DNA of 64,000 bases from positions 806,001-870,000 of the forward strand of contig BCJJ01000016.1 in assembly GCA_039545355.1 (NCBI GenBank), read 5' to 3'. Origin of the DNA: Trichosporon coremiiforme. Taxonomy: Eukaryota; Basidiomycota; Tremellomycetes; Trichosporonales; Trichosporonaceae. The translations under genes and the position numbers were made by a program. This document shows positions 45,073-57,084 of the stretch, one piece after another (the first letter of the stretch is position 1; each line of letters opens with the position of its first letter). The notes under the pieces were generated by a model. It saw nothing but the letters and a program-made list of their open reading frames with translations, ran no database searches and was not told where the DNA came from.

Positions 45073-45419
45073 GGCGACGAAGCTCCAGACTCGATGTGAG
45101 GAAGAGTGCAACGGGAAGAAGGTGGACCTGGCGACGAGGACAACAAGGAACCCGTCGAAGGTTATGGCTCGGTGACTTTCTTGGCTGGAACCAAACGCGA
45201 AACAGGCGTGCAACCCGCTGCTGCGACATTCGTTGGCCCTCCACCTCCGCTATCTTTCCTCCGCCAAGCCCTAGAATTCTGCTTTTAGCCAACCCAGATG
45301 CTTCCCTCGACGCCTCTCAAGCCTCTGACGTCTTTCCTGCAAGTGATCGAACGGATCACGGACGTGCGCAAGAGAGTGGGACTGCTTACAAAACTGACAT
45401 TATACTTCTACGATTAAAA
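45073..45419. other. Spacer between the surface-protein gene and the hydrolase-fold gene
   Basis: About 350 bp. It contains the leader of the surface-protein gene, possibly with an N-terminal coding extension up to 45213, and the 3' flank of the hydrolase-fold gene. Nothing else is seen. Confidence 0.45.
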
Positions 45420-46340
45420 CTACCAGTCGACGCCGTTGAGGAAGTCGTGGGTCTCCTTCGCGATGTCTGCGACCTTGGTCTCGGTCAGGAAGTGGCCGCC
45501 GTCGATCATGACGACCTTGGCGTACGTCGAGTCCTTCTTGAAGCCCTCGGGGGCGGCGGTGGTGTAAACGTCGTCTCCGCGACCCCAGAGCACGAGGAGG
45601 GGCGTGTTCTTCTTGATCCACTCCTGGACCTTGGGGTACAACTTCACATTCTCCTGGTAGTCCCAGAGAAGAGTGAACTGAGTGTCGCGCTTGTTGTCGT
45701 CACGCAGCGTGCCGCGGTACGCCTCGGTGTACTGCGCGGGGTCGATCTTGTGGACGTCCGAGTCGGGCACGCCGACGTACCACCTGTGCTTGGTCCAGGA
45801 GGGGTCGCCGAGGGTCGTGTAGAGCTGGTCGCGCGCGGCGCCCTCGCCCTGCCACCAGCGCTCGAAGGGCTTCCACGCCTCGCCGAGACCCTTCTCGTAC
45901 GCGTTTCCGTTCTGCACAATGAGCGCCTTGATGACGTCCGGCGTCTGGAGCGCGATGCGGAACACGACGTCGGCGCCGTAGCCCACGCCGTAGAACGCAG
46001 CCTTGTCCACGCCCATCACCTTGAGGAACTCGGCGATCGCCTTGGCCATGCTCTCGAAGCTGTGCTTGTAGCTCATCGGCACGCTTGTGAAGCCAAAGTT
46101 TGGCAGGTCGGGCGCCAGGATGTGGTACCGCGTCGCGAGGCGGGGGATCAGCGTCTTGAACTGCGCAGACGACGAGGGGAAGTCGTGCAGAAGCACGAGC
46201 GTGTGCTTGTTCGTGTTGCCCGCCTCGAGCTTTCCGGCCTCGATGTACGCAATGTCGACGTTCGACGGCAGGCCGACGTTCCTGAACTCCATGACGGGGA
46301 TCGCGTCGTCCGCCTTGCCAACTCGTCCGAGAGCGTCCAT
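45420..46340 (-). CDS. Alpha/beta-hydrolase fold protein lacking the nucleophile residue
   Basis: An intronless gene of 306 aa, a usual length for the fold. Landmarks: LVLLHDFPSSSAQFKTLIPR, then HILAPDLPNFGFTSVP, the nucleophile elbow FYGVGYGADVVFRIAL, an acid-like WGRGDDVYTTAAPEGF and a catalytic-His-like DGGHFLTET. The closest family by pattern is the epoxide hydrolase and haloalkane dehalogenase-like group, where the elbow holds Asp or Ser between small residues. Here that position is Gly (G-V-G-Y-G). The HG of the oxyanion strand is HD. The general acid and His positions are kept. I therefore infer a protein that no longer performs normal hydrolysis, or uses another residue. Codon bias is strong, suggesting good expression. 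Localisation is probably cytosolic: no signal peptide is seen. Confidence 0.85.
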   Translation of the reverse strand: MDALGRVGKADDAIPVMEFRNVGLPSNVDIAYIEAGKLEAGNTNKHTLVLLHDFPSSSAQFKTLIPRLATRYHILAPDLPNFGFTSVPMSYKHSFESMAKAIAEFLKVMGVDKAAFYGVGYGADVVFRIALQTPDVIKALIVQNGNAYEKGLGEAWKPFERWWQGEGAARDQLYTTLGDPSWTKHRWYVGVPDSDVHKIDPAQYTEAYRGTLRDDNKRDTQFTLLWDYQENVKLYPKVQEWIKKNTPLLVLWGRGDDVYTTAAPEGFKKDSTYAKVVMIDGGHFLTETKVADIAKETHDFLNGVDW

Positions 46341-49300
46341 GATGTCGATTCTGGGTGGTGAGGGTGGTGCTATGCAAGAGTGAACGATGGCCGATGCGTT
46401 CTTAAGAAGTCAAGGAGATAAGACGTATACGTCGTTGTCACCGAGCGAGAGCTCGGTCAATGGCTATATTCGACAGCGTTCCCATCTCCTGGTTGTAGCG
46501 AAAGAATCTCTCGAGACATTCCATCACCGTCGATGGACGACTTCACACGGGGTCTCGGTCAACCATGATGTCATTCGTCGTTTTTCCGTCCAGACCGATG
46601 CGGCTGTTGGGAGATATCGGCTGTTCGATGCGTGATCGGATGCACTTCGGCATACTCCAGCTCATGGTGCTCGTTGCTGCGGTCTGAAATGGTTAACGAC
46701 GAGCAGGTGGCAACTGTGAGGGCAGAGGTGGAAAGAGACACAATCTGAGTGAGTGGGCGTTAGAACATGGGGGTCACCGATCTTCGAGGTAGGTGTCAAC
46801 TCTTTGAATACCGAAAACTGCCAGCCTCCGAACCTGGACACGAATGTGCCCGATCATCATTGCCAGAGCTCAATGGGGACCTTGCGTGGGACCTCACAGA
46901 GTCACGTACTCGCAGGCGGGCGTCGTGGCTGGCAGCATGTCCGATCGATCGAGCGTTATTCACTGTAGCGTTCATTGAGCGCGATCTAGCCTCACATAAG
47001 ACACCGAGCTATTGCACAATGCACAAGCATCGGCGTCGACGTCTGTCTCTCTTTGGCCATGCTATCGGCGCTCCGGTAGTGGTAACTCAACATGCAATAA
47101 GCAAAGGTACGGGTGGGCTGAGCGCTCGACGTGATGAGCAGGACATATCGATGGAGTATGCAGCCTCGCGTGCGCTCAGCGTGAAGCTGCGCCGATTCCT
47201 GCAATCGATTGCACAATTACACGGAGGCCATCTCATGCACCACTGCGCCCAGGTTTAACTCTAAGGAGCTCTCTGATGTGCCCGAGAAGACGAAAGCGCG
47301 CGCGAGATGCGGTGCTCTGGATCGCCTCTAACGAAGGTGCCAAGACGGACGCCCGCCGGCCCGGATCTGGATGTGACACCTCGCAGGGCCGTTGAAACTG
47401 TCCCAAGGTCTTACAGTGGATCTTGATCGTTGTCTGATGAGACTGGTCAGTTCCTCAGGAGTTTTGTGGGGAGTGCATATGCGCGTCTGGACATAGAGAG
47501 AGATGGCGGAGGCTAGAGCCAGATCGAGCGAACGCACTATGAGCCGGCCAGCAGACGGGCGACTCGCTGCAATCGAACCCGAGCCTGGCGCAGCAAGTCT
47601 GCACTTGCAGAAACGTGCTTTGCACAGCGTTCGGAACTGAGCACGACCAGTGCTAAGACCAGGCAGTGCAGCAGGATTGGTATGGCAGTGCTGAGATTAT
47701 GGTTATGCCACGCCAGATATATGCATGCTTCTTTACGTCAGAGCGCTGAATTCGAACGACCTCATGACCACAGCGTTTCGGTACAGCTGAGAACCAGAGA
47801 GACGCTACCGATCGGTTGTAAGAGGTAGACATGTCCGATCCAGACCCACCTCATCGCATTAGGAGCGATGCCGGCGACCAGGAGTGAATTGCAACACATG
47901 CAGCAGGCTTACGGCTTCCACTCGTACGTACCTGTGTACCTGGAGGGTGCGTGAGGTAGCGAGCAGGCTGCTCTGGAATACTCTCGCCAGACAGGTGCAG
48001 CAGCTGGACGCGTTCGACAGGCAGCATTGGCTTGATCACAGCAGGTTGTACATCGCGCAGTCCGACACGAGCTTCAGAGTTGATTTATTGAACCTTTTCG
48101 CGGCGTCTATGGTCCGTCTGCTCTCCGGTTCACCTCCGATTCCAATCATGCTCAGCCCGTACCAGCTACGTATGCGGCCCGAGGTCGGCTGGGGGCAGCG
48201 ATCGCCTTGCACGACTTCGAGAAGTACGCACATGACATACGCAAACGGGGTACGCACATCTGTGCCAAACTCTATGGGCTCCTGATCAGCAGCTGAGGTT
48301 CCACTCAAATTGCTAGAGATTCGGCGGCCACGAAGAGGTACGCGCAGTGTGAATTGCATGCCCGGAAAGCGCTGATATGCTCCAAACTTGAATTGCTCGA
48401 CGAGAAAGGCTAGGAAGGAGTACCGAAAGGACGAACAGACAAGCTCGATGGGTGGTGCGTATCCCAAACGCCAGGGGAAGTCAGGAGTCAGGACGTGCAC
48501 TTCCGGTGGTGGCGATGGTGTAAGCTTTGCCAGCTCTGTCTGGCACTGGAAACGTCCTCTGCGCTGAATCGGGCGGGTGTGAGGTAACGTTCAGGAGCGC
48601 TGCAAGGATTGGGTCGAAGGTTCGGCACGGGAGGGTCCAATGGCACTGCCACCGGGTGCGTACTCTGGGCTGCTGCCCCTCGCAGCGCTGCCGATCCCTT
48701 ACAGTCTCCTTGGAGGGCCGGAAAGATCCTGGCAGATGCTCCTGACAACCTGCACGATCCTTGCTAAGGATAGCAGCAACGCCCACACTACGTGACAGTC
48801 GGCGTACAACAACCCAATCGATGTCCCCTCTTTCACACTCCCTCGCGTCCCACCCCTTGAATCAAAGTGCCCGCTGATACCGATGTTACTCGCTTGATAA
48901 GGCGAGCACCGCGGTTCTAGAGTATCCACAGGCACCCACAGTACTCAGACCCGCAGACCCGCAGGTCAGTCTGTACCTCTAGCCTCCCTGCGAGAACCAA
49001 CCTGCATGCAACGCTGCGAGCTATTGCTCTTGGCCGGCCGGTCTGGACCTGTCTCGGCTGCCTGAGCTACTCCTGGCCCACCTGTTCCACCAGTTCAGCT
49101 AGCGCCAGGTCTGACCTCACCCAGGCAACAGACTTTAACCCCTGGTCATTCCAAAGTATGGGTAACTAGCCTAGGGTAGCGTCGTTCCCTAGAGCTAGGA
49201 AACTATGCTGATGTCGTACATGTCGTACTTGCCTCTGTGAGCATTTGCTCAGGTTGATCGCAAGGAGCAGCGAAAGCGATGTTTTGCGATGCCTGACGCC

Positions 49301-49492
49301 TTGATCATTGACCATTCTTTCTCTTAAATCATCAGTAGGATACCAAGGGACTCCCTGGTTAGGCCCATTCACGAAGCCCTCGACTTTCGAACAAGTGAAC
49401 AGGCAGGTTCGACCTTCGACCCGTGAGCCGCTCGTCCCGCTCGGCATCAACGGGCTCAAAGGCATCACAGCAGGATGTGGTGCGTTCACGAC
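46341..49492. other. 3.1-kb region without a recognised gene
   Basis: Short frames on both strands, none with motifs or coding bias. A B-box-like GGGTTCGATTGC on the minus strand near 47570 was checked as a tRNA and rejected because no cloverleaf forms around it. The last part should be the promoter of the disordered-protein gene at 49493. Confidence 0.5.
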
Positions 49493-52213
49493 ATGCCTTC
49501 ACAGGCAGCCCTTGTTCATCCGCCTTCATCCAAGTCTATCACGGCCCTCGGCGAGCAGGAGAAGGCTCAAACGCGCCGACGACCGACGCTCCTGAGGCGC
49601 AAGCAGGTTGTCTCGACCGACACATCCGCGACCTTCGCTTCCCGCAGCAACAGCCGAAAGGAGCGCCGCTCAGCCGTCACGTCCATGAAGAGCTTCGTCC
49701 GGTCCACCCGGTCGGGGAGATCGCGGCGCGGGCACGGGGACAAGGACGAGCTGGGATTATCGGAAGACGAGATCTTCGACGCGCGCGGGTTGTTCGAGTG
49801 TGAGTCTCATTGCCCGAGGCAAAAGGCGACCGTGATCGATGCCGCGCTGCGTACTCCGGCGGGAAGCTAATGTGACACAGCAAGTTTCGACAGCGGCGAG
49901 AAGACGATCGACCCGACAGCAACCTTTACTTCTACTGCTACGACGACGACGACCGGGACGAGCTCAAGCCGCGGCGGGCACAGCCACAGCGGCTCAGACG
50001 TGCACGAAGACGAGCGAATCTCGGTCGCGCTGCGGCGCACGATGAGCGATGGTCCGCAGAACTATGAGGAGATCCTGCGCTCCGAAAGCCGGCTCAGCCG
50101 CCCGAGCAGGGCCGACACTCCCACTCCCAGCCAGGGCGGCAGCATCCATTCATACTACACGGCCGTTTCCGCCGGCTCGACGACGCCGTCAATTGAGTCT
50201 GGAACCACCGCGGAGTCGTCATTGTATCTGCAATGTGACGGACTGCGGCTCCGGCCCATCACGCCAGAACTCGTCCCGAACGATGGGTCAGAGTACATCC
50301 GTATGGCGGCCAGCGACGGCGGGCACGAGGAGGAGCTCCTCAGGAGCCCCTACGTAGACTCGGACTACGACTCGCGACCTTTCAGTCTCCAGAAACCTGT
50401 CCTCCGGTCTGCATCCCTCAGCAAGCTAAGCACCCTCACCCCAACCGTTAGACCGAAGCTTTCTGTCATCACACACTTCTCCAACCCTAACGAGAAACGC
50501 CAACCCGAGCCGATCGTAACTCTCTACAAGAAGGAGCAGACGCAGCCGCCCAAGCTCCAGGTCGAGAAGAGCCTTCCCCCGCCGCCTCCAGAGTCGGAGC
50601 CCGCGCGCAGCGAGAAGGGGGAGGACGACAGCTCCTCAGCGACGCTCACGACGCAAATGACCGGCGCGACGTCCTCGACATCCAAGACGAGCGACACATT
50701 CCGCGCGAGTTCGATGCTGGGCTCGATGAACAACTCATCCTTCCGCCTGAGTCCGATCTCGGCCACGATCGAGCACGCGTTCAAGGCCGACATTCGCGTC
50801 GGCAGGGTGCCGGTCAGCAACCGCCTCATCCTGGCCGACATCCAGAACCGCAAGTCCCTCATGGCTGTCCCCGGCACACCCGAGGACTACATGGAGTTTG
50901 ACCTGCCCGATTTCGACCTCCCGGCGTTTGGACATGCGTCCCCTCCCGCGCTCTCTCCCGACACTACGGGCGACCAGGCATGCCCGCCGATATGCACGCC
51001 TCCAGGCATTGCGGACGGCACAGCACCGCTTCCTGTCGTGACGAGGCCGAAACCGACAAGAAGCGTCACATCGCCGTTCCCCATGCTCCTGCCCCCGCCG
51101 AAGAAGAGCGATATTGCCAGTCCGGCGAAGCCAGAGTCGCCAGCCGTCATCACGGCGACCGTCGCGGGTCCAGCGCCAGCGCCGAGCGCCTACCGCGCTC
51201 CTTCTGACAGCGTAAAGGCACCAGCTATCACGTCGCCGAAGATCGGAGACAACTCGACGGGCATGCTCTCGCGCTCGTCATCGACGGAGTCGATCCGCTC
51301 CCTTCCGCCCAAGCCGCCTCCCACTTGCGGTCTGCCGCCGATCCCGGTCAAGGCGAAAGGAAGCTCGGGCTCGCTGCGGGCTGCAGCGAAGGGACACGCT
51401 GTGGCAGCGGCTGCTGCGGCGAAGACCCAAGCGCAGGAGTCGGAGAACAGTGCGACGTCGAAGACTATGCCTCCTGTTGGCGTAAAGGACGAGCCTGCTG
51501 TTGCCGCCTCGAAGGATGCCGTCCCAACTAAGGCTGAGGAGTTCGTCCCCGCTCCAACGGTCGAGGAACGCGTGGAGCTCCCCACGAGCCCCCGCAAGCC
51601 CCTCCCTCAGCCACAGCCCCGCGCCCTTCCTCCGATCGTGACCGCCTTCCCCACTCCACCCTCCTCGAAACCGGAACGCAAGCCGCGCAGCCTTCCCCCC
51701 ATTCCGGGCCAAAAGCCCACCCCACCTGCACTCCCCACTCCGCCAGCGCGCAAGGTGACCGTCCGCCGACCATTGCCCCCGGTTCCCAAGCCGCGCGAGG
51801 ATGCAGACGAGCAGCTCCTCTCCCCTACCTCGCCGGGCTTCCAGCTTTCAGCTCCTCTGTCCGCTGCACCGCGCCTGCCGCCCGTGTCGCCCATGTCGCC
51901 CATGCCCGGTCTGCCCGTCAACGCGACCAACGCGTTGAAGAAGATCACGATCAACACGAACGTGGTCACGAACATCCGCATGAGTCTGGCGTCCACGCCC
52001 GTTGACTTTTCAGCACACCCGGGCGAGGCTGAGAGCCCCTGCACGCCTAAGTTGGACGTCAGCTTGCCCCCAACATGTCCCCTGTTCGACGCCTATGGCG
52101 GAGAGTCGCCGACTGAGGCTTGGACGAGCTACCCCGAGGCGTCGGCCAGGGGAGAAGAGGATGAGGAAGAGGAGGAGGAAGGTAACCGCGTCTCGTTCTA
52201 CCACGCCATTTGA
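49493..52213 (+). CDS. Large disordered Pro/Ser-rich protein, unknown function
   Basis: Two exons, 49493-49799 and 49881-52213 (879 aa); an in-frame ATG at 49475 would add six residues. The N-terminus is basic (RRRPTLLRRKQ and SMKSFVRSTRSGRSRRGHGD). The rest is low-complexity, with many proline-rich SH3-type cores such as SLPPPPPESEP, KPLPQPQPRALPP and RRPLPPVPKPRED. Two more ordered-looking segments are SSFRLSPISATIEHAFKADI and VSNRLILADIQNRKSLM. The C-terminus is acidic (EEDEEEEEEG) and ends in VSFYHAI. The proline-rich cores would suit binding to SH3 proteins of the actin, polarity or cell-wall machinery, but this is inference. I do not recognise an orthologue. The intron is 81 nt with a GCTAAT branch site. 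Confidence 0.72.
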
Positions 52214-52456
52214 TAGACTAATATTGTTGTATAATAACCATACCGCCGTACGCCGAGGGCAGTTGTAATGCTATGCACGGGTCGTGAGAGACAGAACTAA
52301 CGGGCCATGCATACTGATGCAAGTACATGTGGTGCTGATGCAGATACAGGTAGTGCGCATGCAGGGTATCTACGAGACCATCCGCGAGCGATGGCATGAT
52401 TGACACGGGCACGGAGGATGAGGGCATAGATGTACACGGCATGGAATGGAGGACGA

Positions 52457-54334
52457 CTAGTCGGTTGCGTACAGCTGTGTCCACAGCTTCCATTCCGCGG
52501 CGGAGATGGCCTTCCCACGCCCAACATCGCGGCGGCTGTCGAGGTATCGAATGTCGGCGATGATCTTCATGCGGCCGTCGTCATCATCGTCCTCGATCAG
52601 GGTGAAGTAGCTCTCGTCCACGACTGGACGGTGGGGGAGATCCTGAAACGCGCAGCCGCTAAGAGTGAAACGAGATGCGGAGTCGGCAGCGGCGTTATCG
52701 GCGTCGGGGGCGGGATCGTCCTGGTCTTGGGTGTCCGCCATGTCGGGGCCGTCCTGCGCTTGGCTTTGCTCGCCGTCATGCTCGCCGTCAAGCTCGCTGC
52801 CGTTCTCGCCATCCCACACATCCCGCTCCGGTGCAATCTCCGGCGTCCCCTCCACCATCATCGTCTCGACTTCCTCAGTCATCGACTCCAAGTCGCCATC
52901 AACCCTATGCGCGGCGATGACGTCGATAAGCACGTCCGTGCCCGCGAACCGCTCCATCAAAGCCTGAACGACGCCCCACCTCTGCGCCGGCCGCCTGGCC
53001 CAACCCGTGAACGCGCGCCAGCTCGGGTTTAAGCCCTGGGGACATCCCTCGAGACCGCAGACGACCCAATCCTCTCCAGAGGCGCGGTGACGAGCGACGT
53101 ATCAAGGAGGATGTCGGGGTGCATGCCCTCGAGGCTGAAGACGAGAGTCGTGAACTGCCCGCTGATGGCGGGGACGTGGAACGCCATGTGCTTCTCTTCC
53201 TCGGGCGCCAAGTGCCTCACGTCCGTGGAGGTGGCACGGTGGGTGGTCTGGCTGTCGAGCTCAAGGTCAAGTGCCGAGGAAGGGAAGGCTTGAGGGAACG
53301 GAGCGTCACGCAGCTCGGCGAGGAGCTCTGCACGCTCGTCGTTGCGCTCGAGCCTCGGCTTGTGCGGAGGATGACCGTCTTGACGCTCGGGGCGAGGACA
53401 CCCACAATCTCCGTCGCTCCGCCGCCGCTCGCGTCGACCTGGAGGCAGTCCAGCACCAGAGTCTCGATCGAACGGCGGCAGACTGGGTCAGCTCGTAGAC
53501 TTCCTGCCTGGGGTCGACCTCGAGCTGGTCCTCGTCCATATCGAAGTCGTCCGGATCCTCGCCATCGTCGCGCCACAAGGGAAACAGAGCGGGAGGGGGT
53601 GGCACGGGAGGGTTGGCCGGGGAAGGCATGGGATTGACGTTTCGGCCCTTAGCCTCCGTCGGCCCAGCACGCTGCTGGTGATTCTCGTCCTGCTCAGTCG
53701 GCACGGCCGCTGGAGGCGGGGGGACGCCCCAGGGGGTGGCCTCATCGTTCTCGGGCTCCTCGTCGTGTCGGTCAGGAATTATCATCGCTTCCTGTGGCTG
53801 CTCGTCATCGTCACTGTCGCTGTCGTCATCCTCGATTTCTGGGACAAGCGCCACGGGCTTTGGGGCGCAGAGGCAAAGCCAGCGAAGGGCAGCAGCGGCA
53901 CGGCGCACGGGAAGTGTCACTGTACGGACCTCTTCCAGTCCCATGCCCGGGTTCGTGTCGATCCACCACCCTGCGGTGGCGAGGGCCTGCGGTCCGTAGG
54001 TTGTCATGACAATGAGGTCTTGGCGGATGTCTTCGCGCTGTGTGGGGCGAAGAAGGAGGTGCCCGATTGTGAGGACAAGGTGGACCTTGACGGCTCCGGC
54101 GAACCACTTGTGGGTGACTGTCAGCTGGATCATGGTGTCAAGGTCGGCGGCCGCGACGATGGCTGCCTGCACGATCGAGCTCGAGATGGCATCAGCGGCG
54201 AGACCGGGGAGCTTGCTCTCGCGAGCGCGGGTGATGGAGAGTGGGAAGTTGGCAGGAGGATAGCGAGGGTCGGAGGCGCGAGGATGAAGCTCCTCAAGAC
54301 CGAAGGAGTGGTCGTCGAGCGACAGGTTGCGCAT
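52457..54334 (-). CDS. F-box-like protein gene with three frame breaks in this sequence
   Basis: From ATG at 54334 the protein opens with an F-box-like helical stretch (LAADAISSSIVQAAIVAAAD, then MIQLTVTHKWFAGAVKVHL), then an acidic, Pro-rich middle, then leucine-rich-like strands (SIETLVLDCLQVD, APSVKTVILR) and a C-terminal part from NPSWRAFTGWARRPAQRW through MERFAGTDVLIDVIAAHR to the stop at 52457. The coding frame changes three times, near 53478, 53365 and 53036, each time by one missing base, so that the third break restores the first frame. Protein-like composition is kept on both sides of every break. With all parts read the length would be about 626 aa. I favour base-calling or assembly deletions over true decay. 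The F-box label is tentative. No introns with good splice sites explain the shifts. Confidence 0.55.
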
Positions 54335-55853
54335 CTTGCCGCAACTAGCTGTGGTCGAGCAATAACCGATTCTGGCTGCGGATCGAAGAACAGGAAAGGG
54401 ACAGTTCAGCCACGGGTGACGAGGATGTGGGGGAAAGGAGAAGAGCAGGCTATGTGGTGCTCAAATGTGGGTATAAGGGAGGGGAGCGAGTGATGCGAGC
54501 GCAGCGTGATGAACGGGTTTGCTCCTCTTGCACCCACACACCACCCCATCCTCGGCTCCCTCGATGTGGGAACGCGGTCGCGTGCACTCCTTTTCCCTCC
54601 AATGAGCTAAGGTCTTGCTCAATTGCTTGGGTGCCACCGGGGCCACGGTAGTCAGTGGTAGCGCCGGGCAGAGCTCCGCTATTGAACTCCAAGGAGGTGG
54701 TAGTGGCCAGGCAGATCCCGCCGTTAGAACTGGAACCAAAACTAACCCCCTGTGCTTCTGAGCAGAGACATTGATCTATTGTACGGTTCTCGCTGATGCA
54801 CAGGAGGCTTAAGGCCCTTATGAGATGTTGAATGGCTGGTGAACAGAACTGCTGATGCACAATGAAGCATGGCGCCCTAGAACAAGCGCGACGGAAACAA
54901 GGACGAAGAACGAATGCCATCAGCTCCGCGCGTCTGCGCCACTTTTGGGCGTGCCACTTGCCACTTCGACTGCGTTTACGACGGCAAGCAGCCTTCGACA
55001 CACCCTGCGACTACTGGTACGTATAGAGCAGTTTGGCATGTCTATGACTGACTTGCAGCACAGTCTACGTCATGAAGCTCTGCCGAGACTTGCAGACTGG
55101 AGACTGTTACCCCCGCCGCCGACAGTCGGCTGCACAGCCGTTAGCGGGCAAATGGAGCCGGGCCACTTGCGGCCAGCCACTGCACTATCAGCTCGGCCAT
55201 TGTAAGGTCATAGGTCCACAACTGCAGACCTTAGGATGTAGTCCATACAACATGCACTCGCGTTATGCAAAACAACCGAAGGGGGGCTTGGAATTCCTTT
55301 GTGCATTTCTTGGTCGGGAGTCCAGCTACCGCTTGCTATCAAACCAGCTCCTTCCTTTTCGCATCCGGCTCAGATGATGAGCCGAATCTCGTCTGCAACC
55401 CTATAGCTTCTATGGCCACTTCCTTGCATGCATCGAGAGGTATGTTGCAATGCATAGCGAGCTAAGTACTAAGCAAGAGATAGAAAGCAGTCAGGGGAGG
55501 CGTCACGTGACTGGAAGGGGTGCCACACAACGTGCCAACCACGGCGTTCGGGCATTGCCACGTGCGGGCTGGACTTTTGGACTCGAGAGCTGCAGCGAGG
55601 CCGGCGAGGGGCGCTAGGCTTTTGTTCGACGGCGACAGCGACATCACCAACGACACACCTCCAACCAGGTTGACTCCATCCCCACATCTAAAACAGGCAG
55701 GAAGACGTCCTACGGCCTGATATCCGACTCGCCCAACACCGCCAGTCGCGACTAGATCCACCCGAAACTCACAGCAAGCAAGAGTCCCGTCTCTCGTTCG
55801 CTGCGTCATCTTCATCTCATCGACCCCTTCCCCTCCACACATCCTCCGCCACC
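54335..55853. other. Intergenic region upstream of SUI2
   Basis: About 1.5 kb without a recognised gene. The part next to 54334 is the promoter of the F-box-like gene, and the part before 55854 is a C-rich SUI2 leader. The frames in between lack motifs. Confidence 0.5.
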
Positions 55854-56864
55854 ATGGTTCGCTTCTACGAGAACAAGTACCCCGAGGTATGTTGCTAGGC
55901 AGACTAAGGAGTTAGCTAACAACAGGTTGACCAGCTGGTCATGGTCCAGGTCCAGTCCATCGAGGACATGGGTGCCTACGTCAAGCTGGTGAGATGACCC
56001 GAGCGGGCCGCGCAGCGCCGGTCTCCTTTGTTCCAAGCGCAAGTTGCTGACGCGATCCAGCTCGAGTACGACGGTATCGAGGGAATGATCCTGCTTTCTG
56101 AGCTGTCGCGACGACGTATCCGTTCGGTCCAGAAGTTAATTCGTGTTGGACGTAACGAGGTCGTCGTTGTTATGCGTGTGGACCCCGACAAGGGATACAT
56201 CGACCTGTCGAAGCGTAGGGTGTCTGCTGAGGAGGTTGTCAAGTGCGAGGAGCAGTACGAGAAGGGACGTGCGGTCGACTCGATCCTCACGCAGGTTGCC
56301 AAGCGTCGCAACGTTCCCACCGAGAGCCTGTACGAGCAGGTTGCCTGGCCCCTGCAGCGCAAATACGGACATGCCTACGAAGCATTCAAGCTGTCGATCC
56401 AGGAGCCCGACGTTGTTTTCGGCCCCCTCGAGATTGAGCCCGACACGCTCGCCGAGCTCAAGCACACGATCGCGCGCCGCCTGACGCCCAAGCCGGTCAA
56501 GGTCCGTGCCGACATTGAGGTCCGATGCTTCGCGTACAACGGTATCGAGGCNATNCGCAAGGCNCTCAAGGCCGGTGAGGCNCTCTCGACCGAGGCNGTT
56601 CCCATCAAGGTCCGNCTCGTNGCCCCGCCCCTNTACGTCATGAGCACGACATCAACGGACAAGAGCGCCGCGATCGAGACGATGGAGAAGGCCGTCGAGG
56701 CCATCAACCAGACCATCACNGAGGAGAAGGGNGACATGCTCGTCAAGATGGCCCCCAAGGTNGTCAGCGAGACCGAGGACGCCGAGCTCAAGGCCCTCAT
56801 GGAGGAGTTCGAGCAGGCCAACATGGACGTGGCGGGCGACGACGACTCGGACGAGGAGGACTAG
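55854..56864 (+). CDS. SUI2: Translation initiation factor eIF2 subunit alpha
   Basis: Three exons: 55854-55886, 55926-55988 and 56061-56864 (299 aa). The start context is ACCATGG, close to ideal. The S1-type OB domain spans about residues 10-85 and contains LLSELSRRRIRS. The Ser of ELS (about residue 48) is the conserved eIF2-alpha kinase target, Ser51 in other species, through which Gcn2 lowers initiation under starvation. The helical and C-terminal alpha-beta domains follow (WPLQRKYGHAYEAFKLS, then VRADIEVRCFAYNGIE), ending in an acidic tail DDDSDEED. The sequence contains 11 single N calls between 56552 and 56762, all at third codon positions and nearly all synonymous, so the protein is almost fully determined. 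Identification is certain. Confidence 0.97.
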
Positions 56865-57084
56865 ACGCACTAGACGGTGGTACGACGGATCATACAGCAT
56901 GTGGACGCAGTAGATGCATGTGCGCCTGGCGCACTTACACTAGTGAAACGTAAGGCGAGCGCAGCGAGGTTAGGGCAGGTGCAGTGCGGCCTAATGATGC
57001 AGCAACGACGTCAGTGACTGGAACAGTGCGGCGAGAAGGAGATGTGATGCAATGCATAGATGAATGATGAGTGTCCCTAGATTC

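Noticed and set aside
45096..46361. Forward open frame of 421 codons opposite the hydrolase-fold gene
   Set aside because: Antisense shadow; the reverse strand carries the recognisable fold.
47550..47620. Possible tRNA on the minus strand (B-box-like GGGTTCGATTGC)
   Set aside because: No paired T-arm, acceptor stem or anticodon loop could be built around it.
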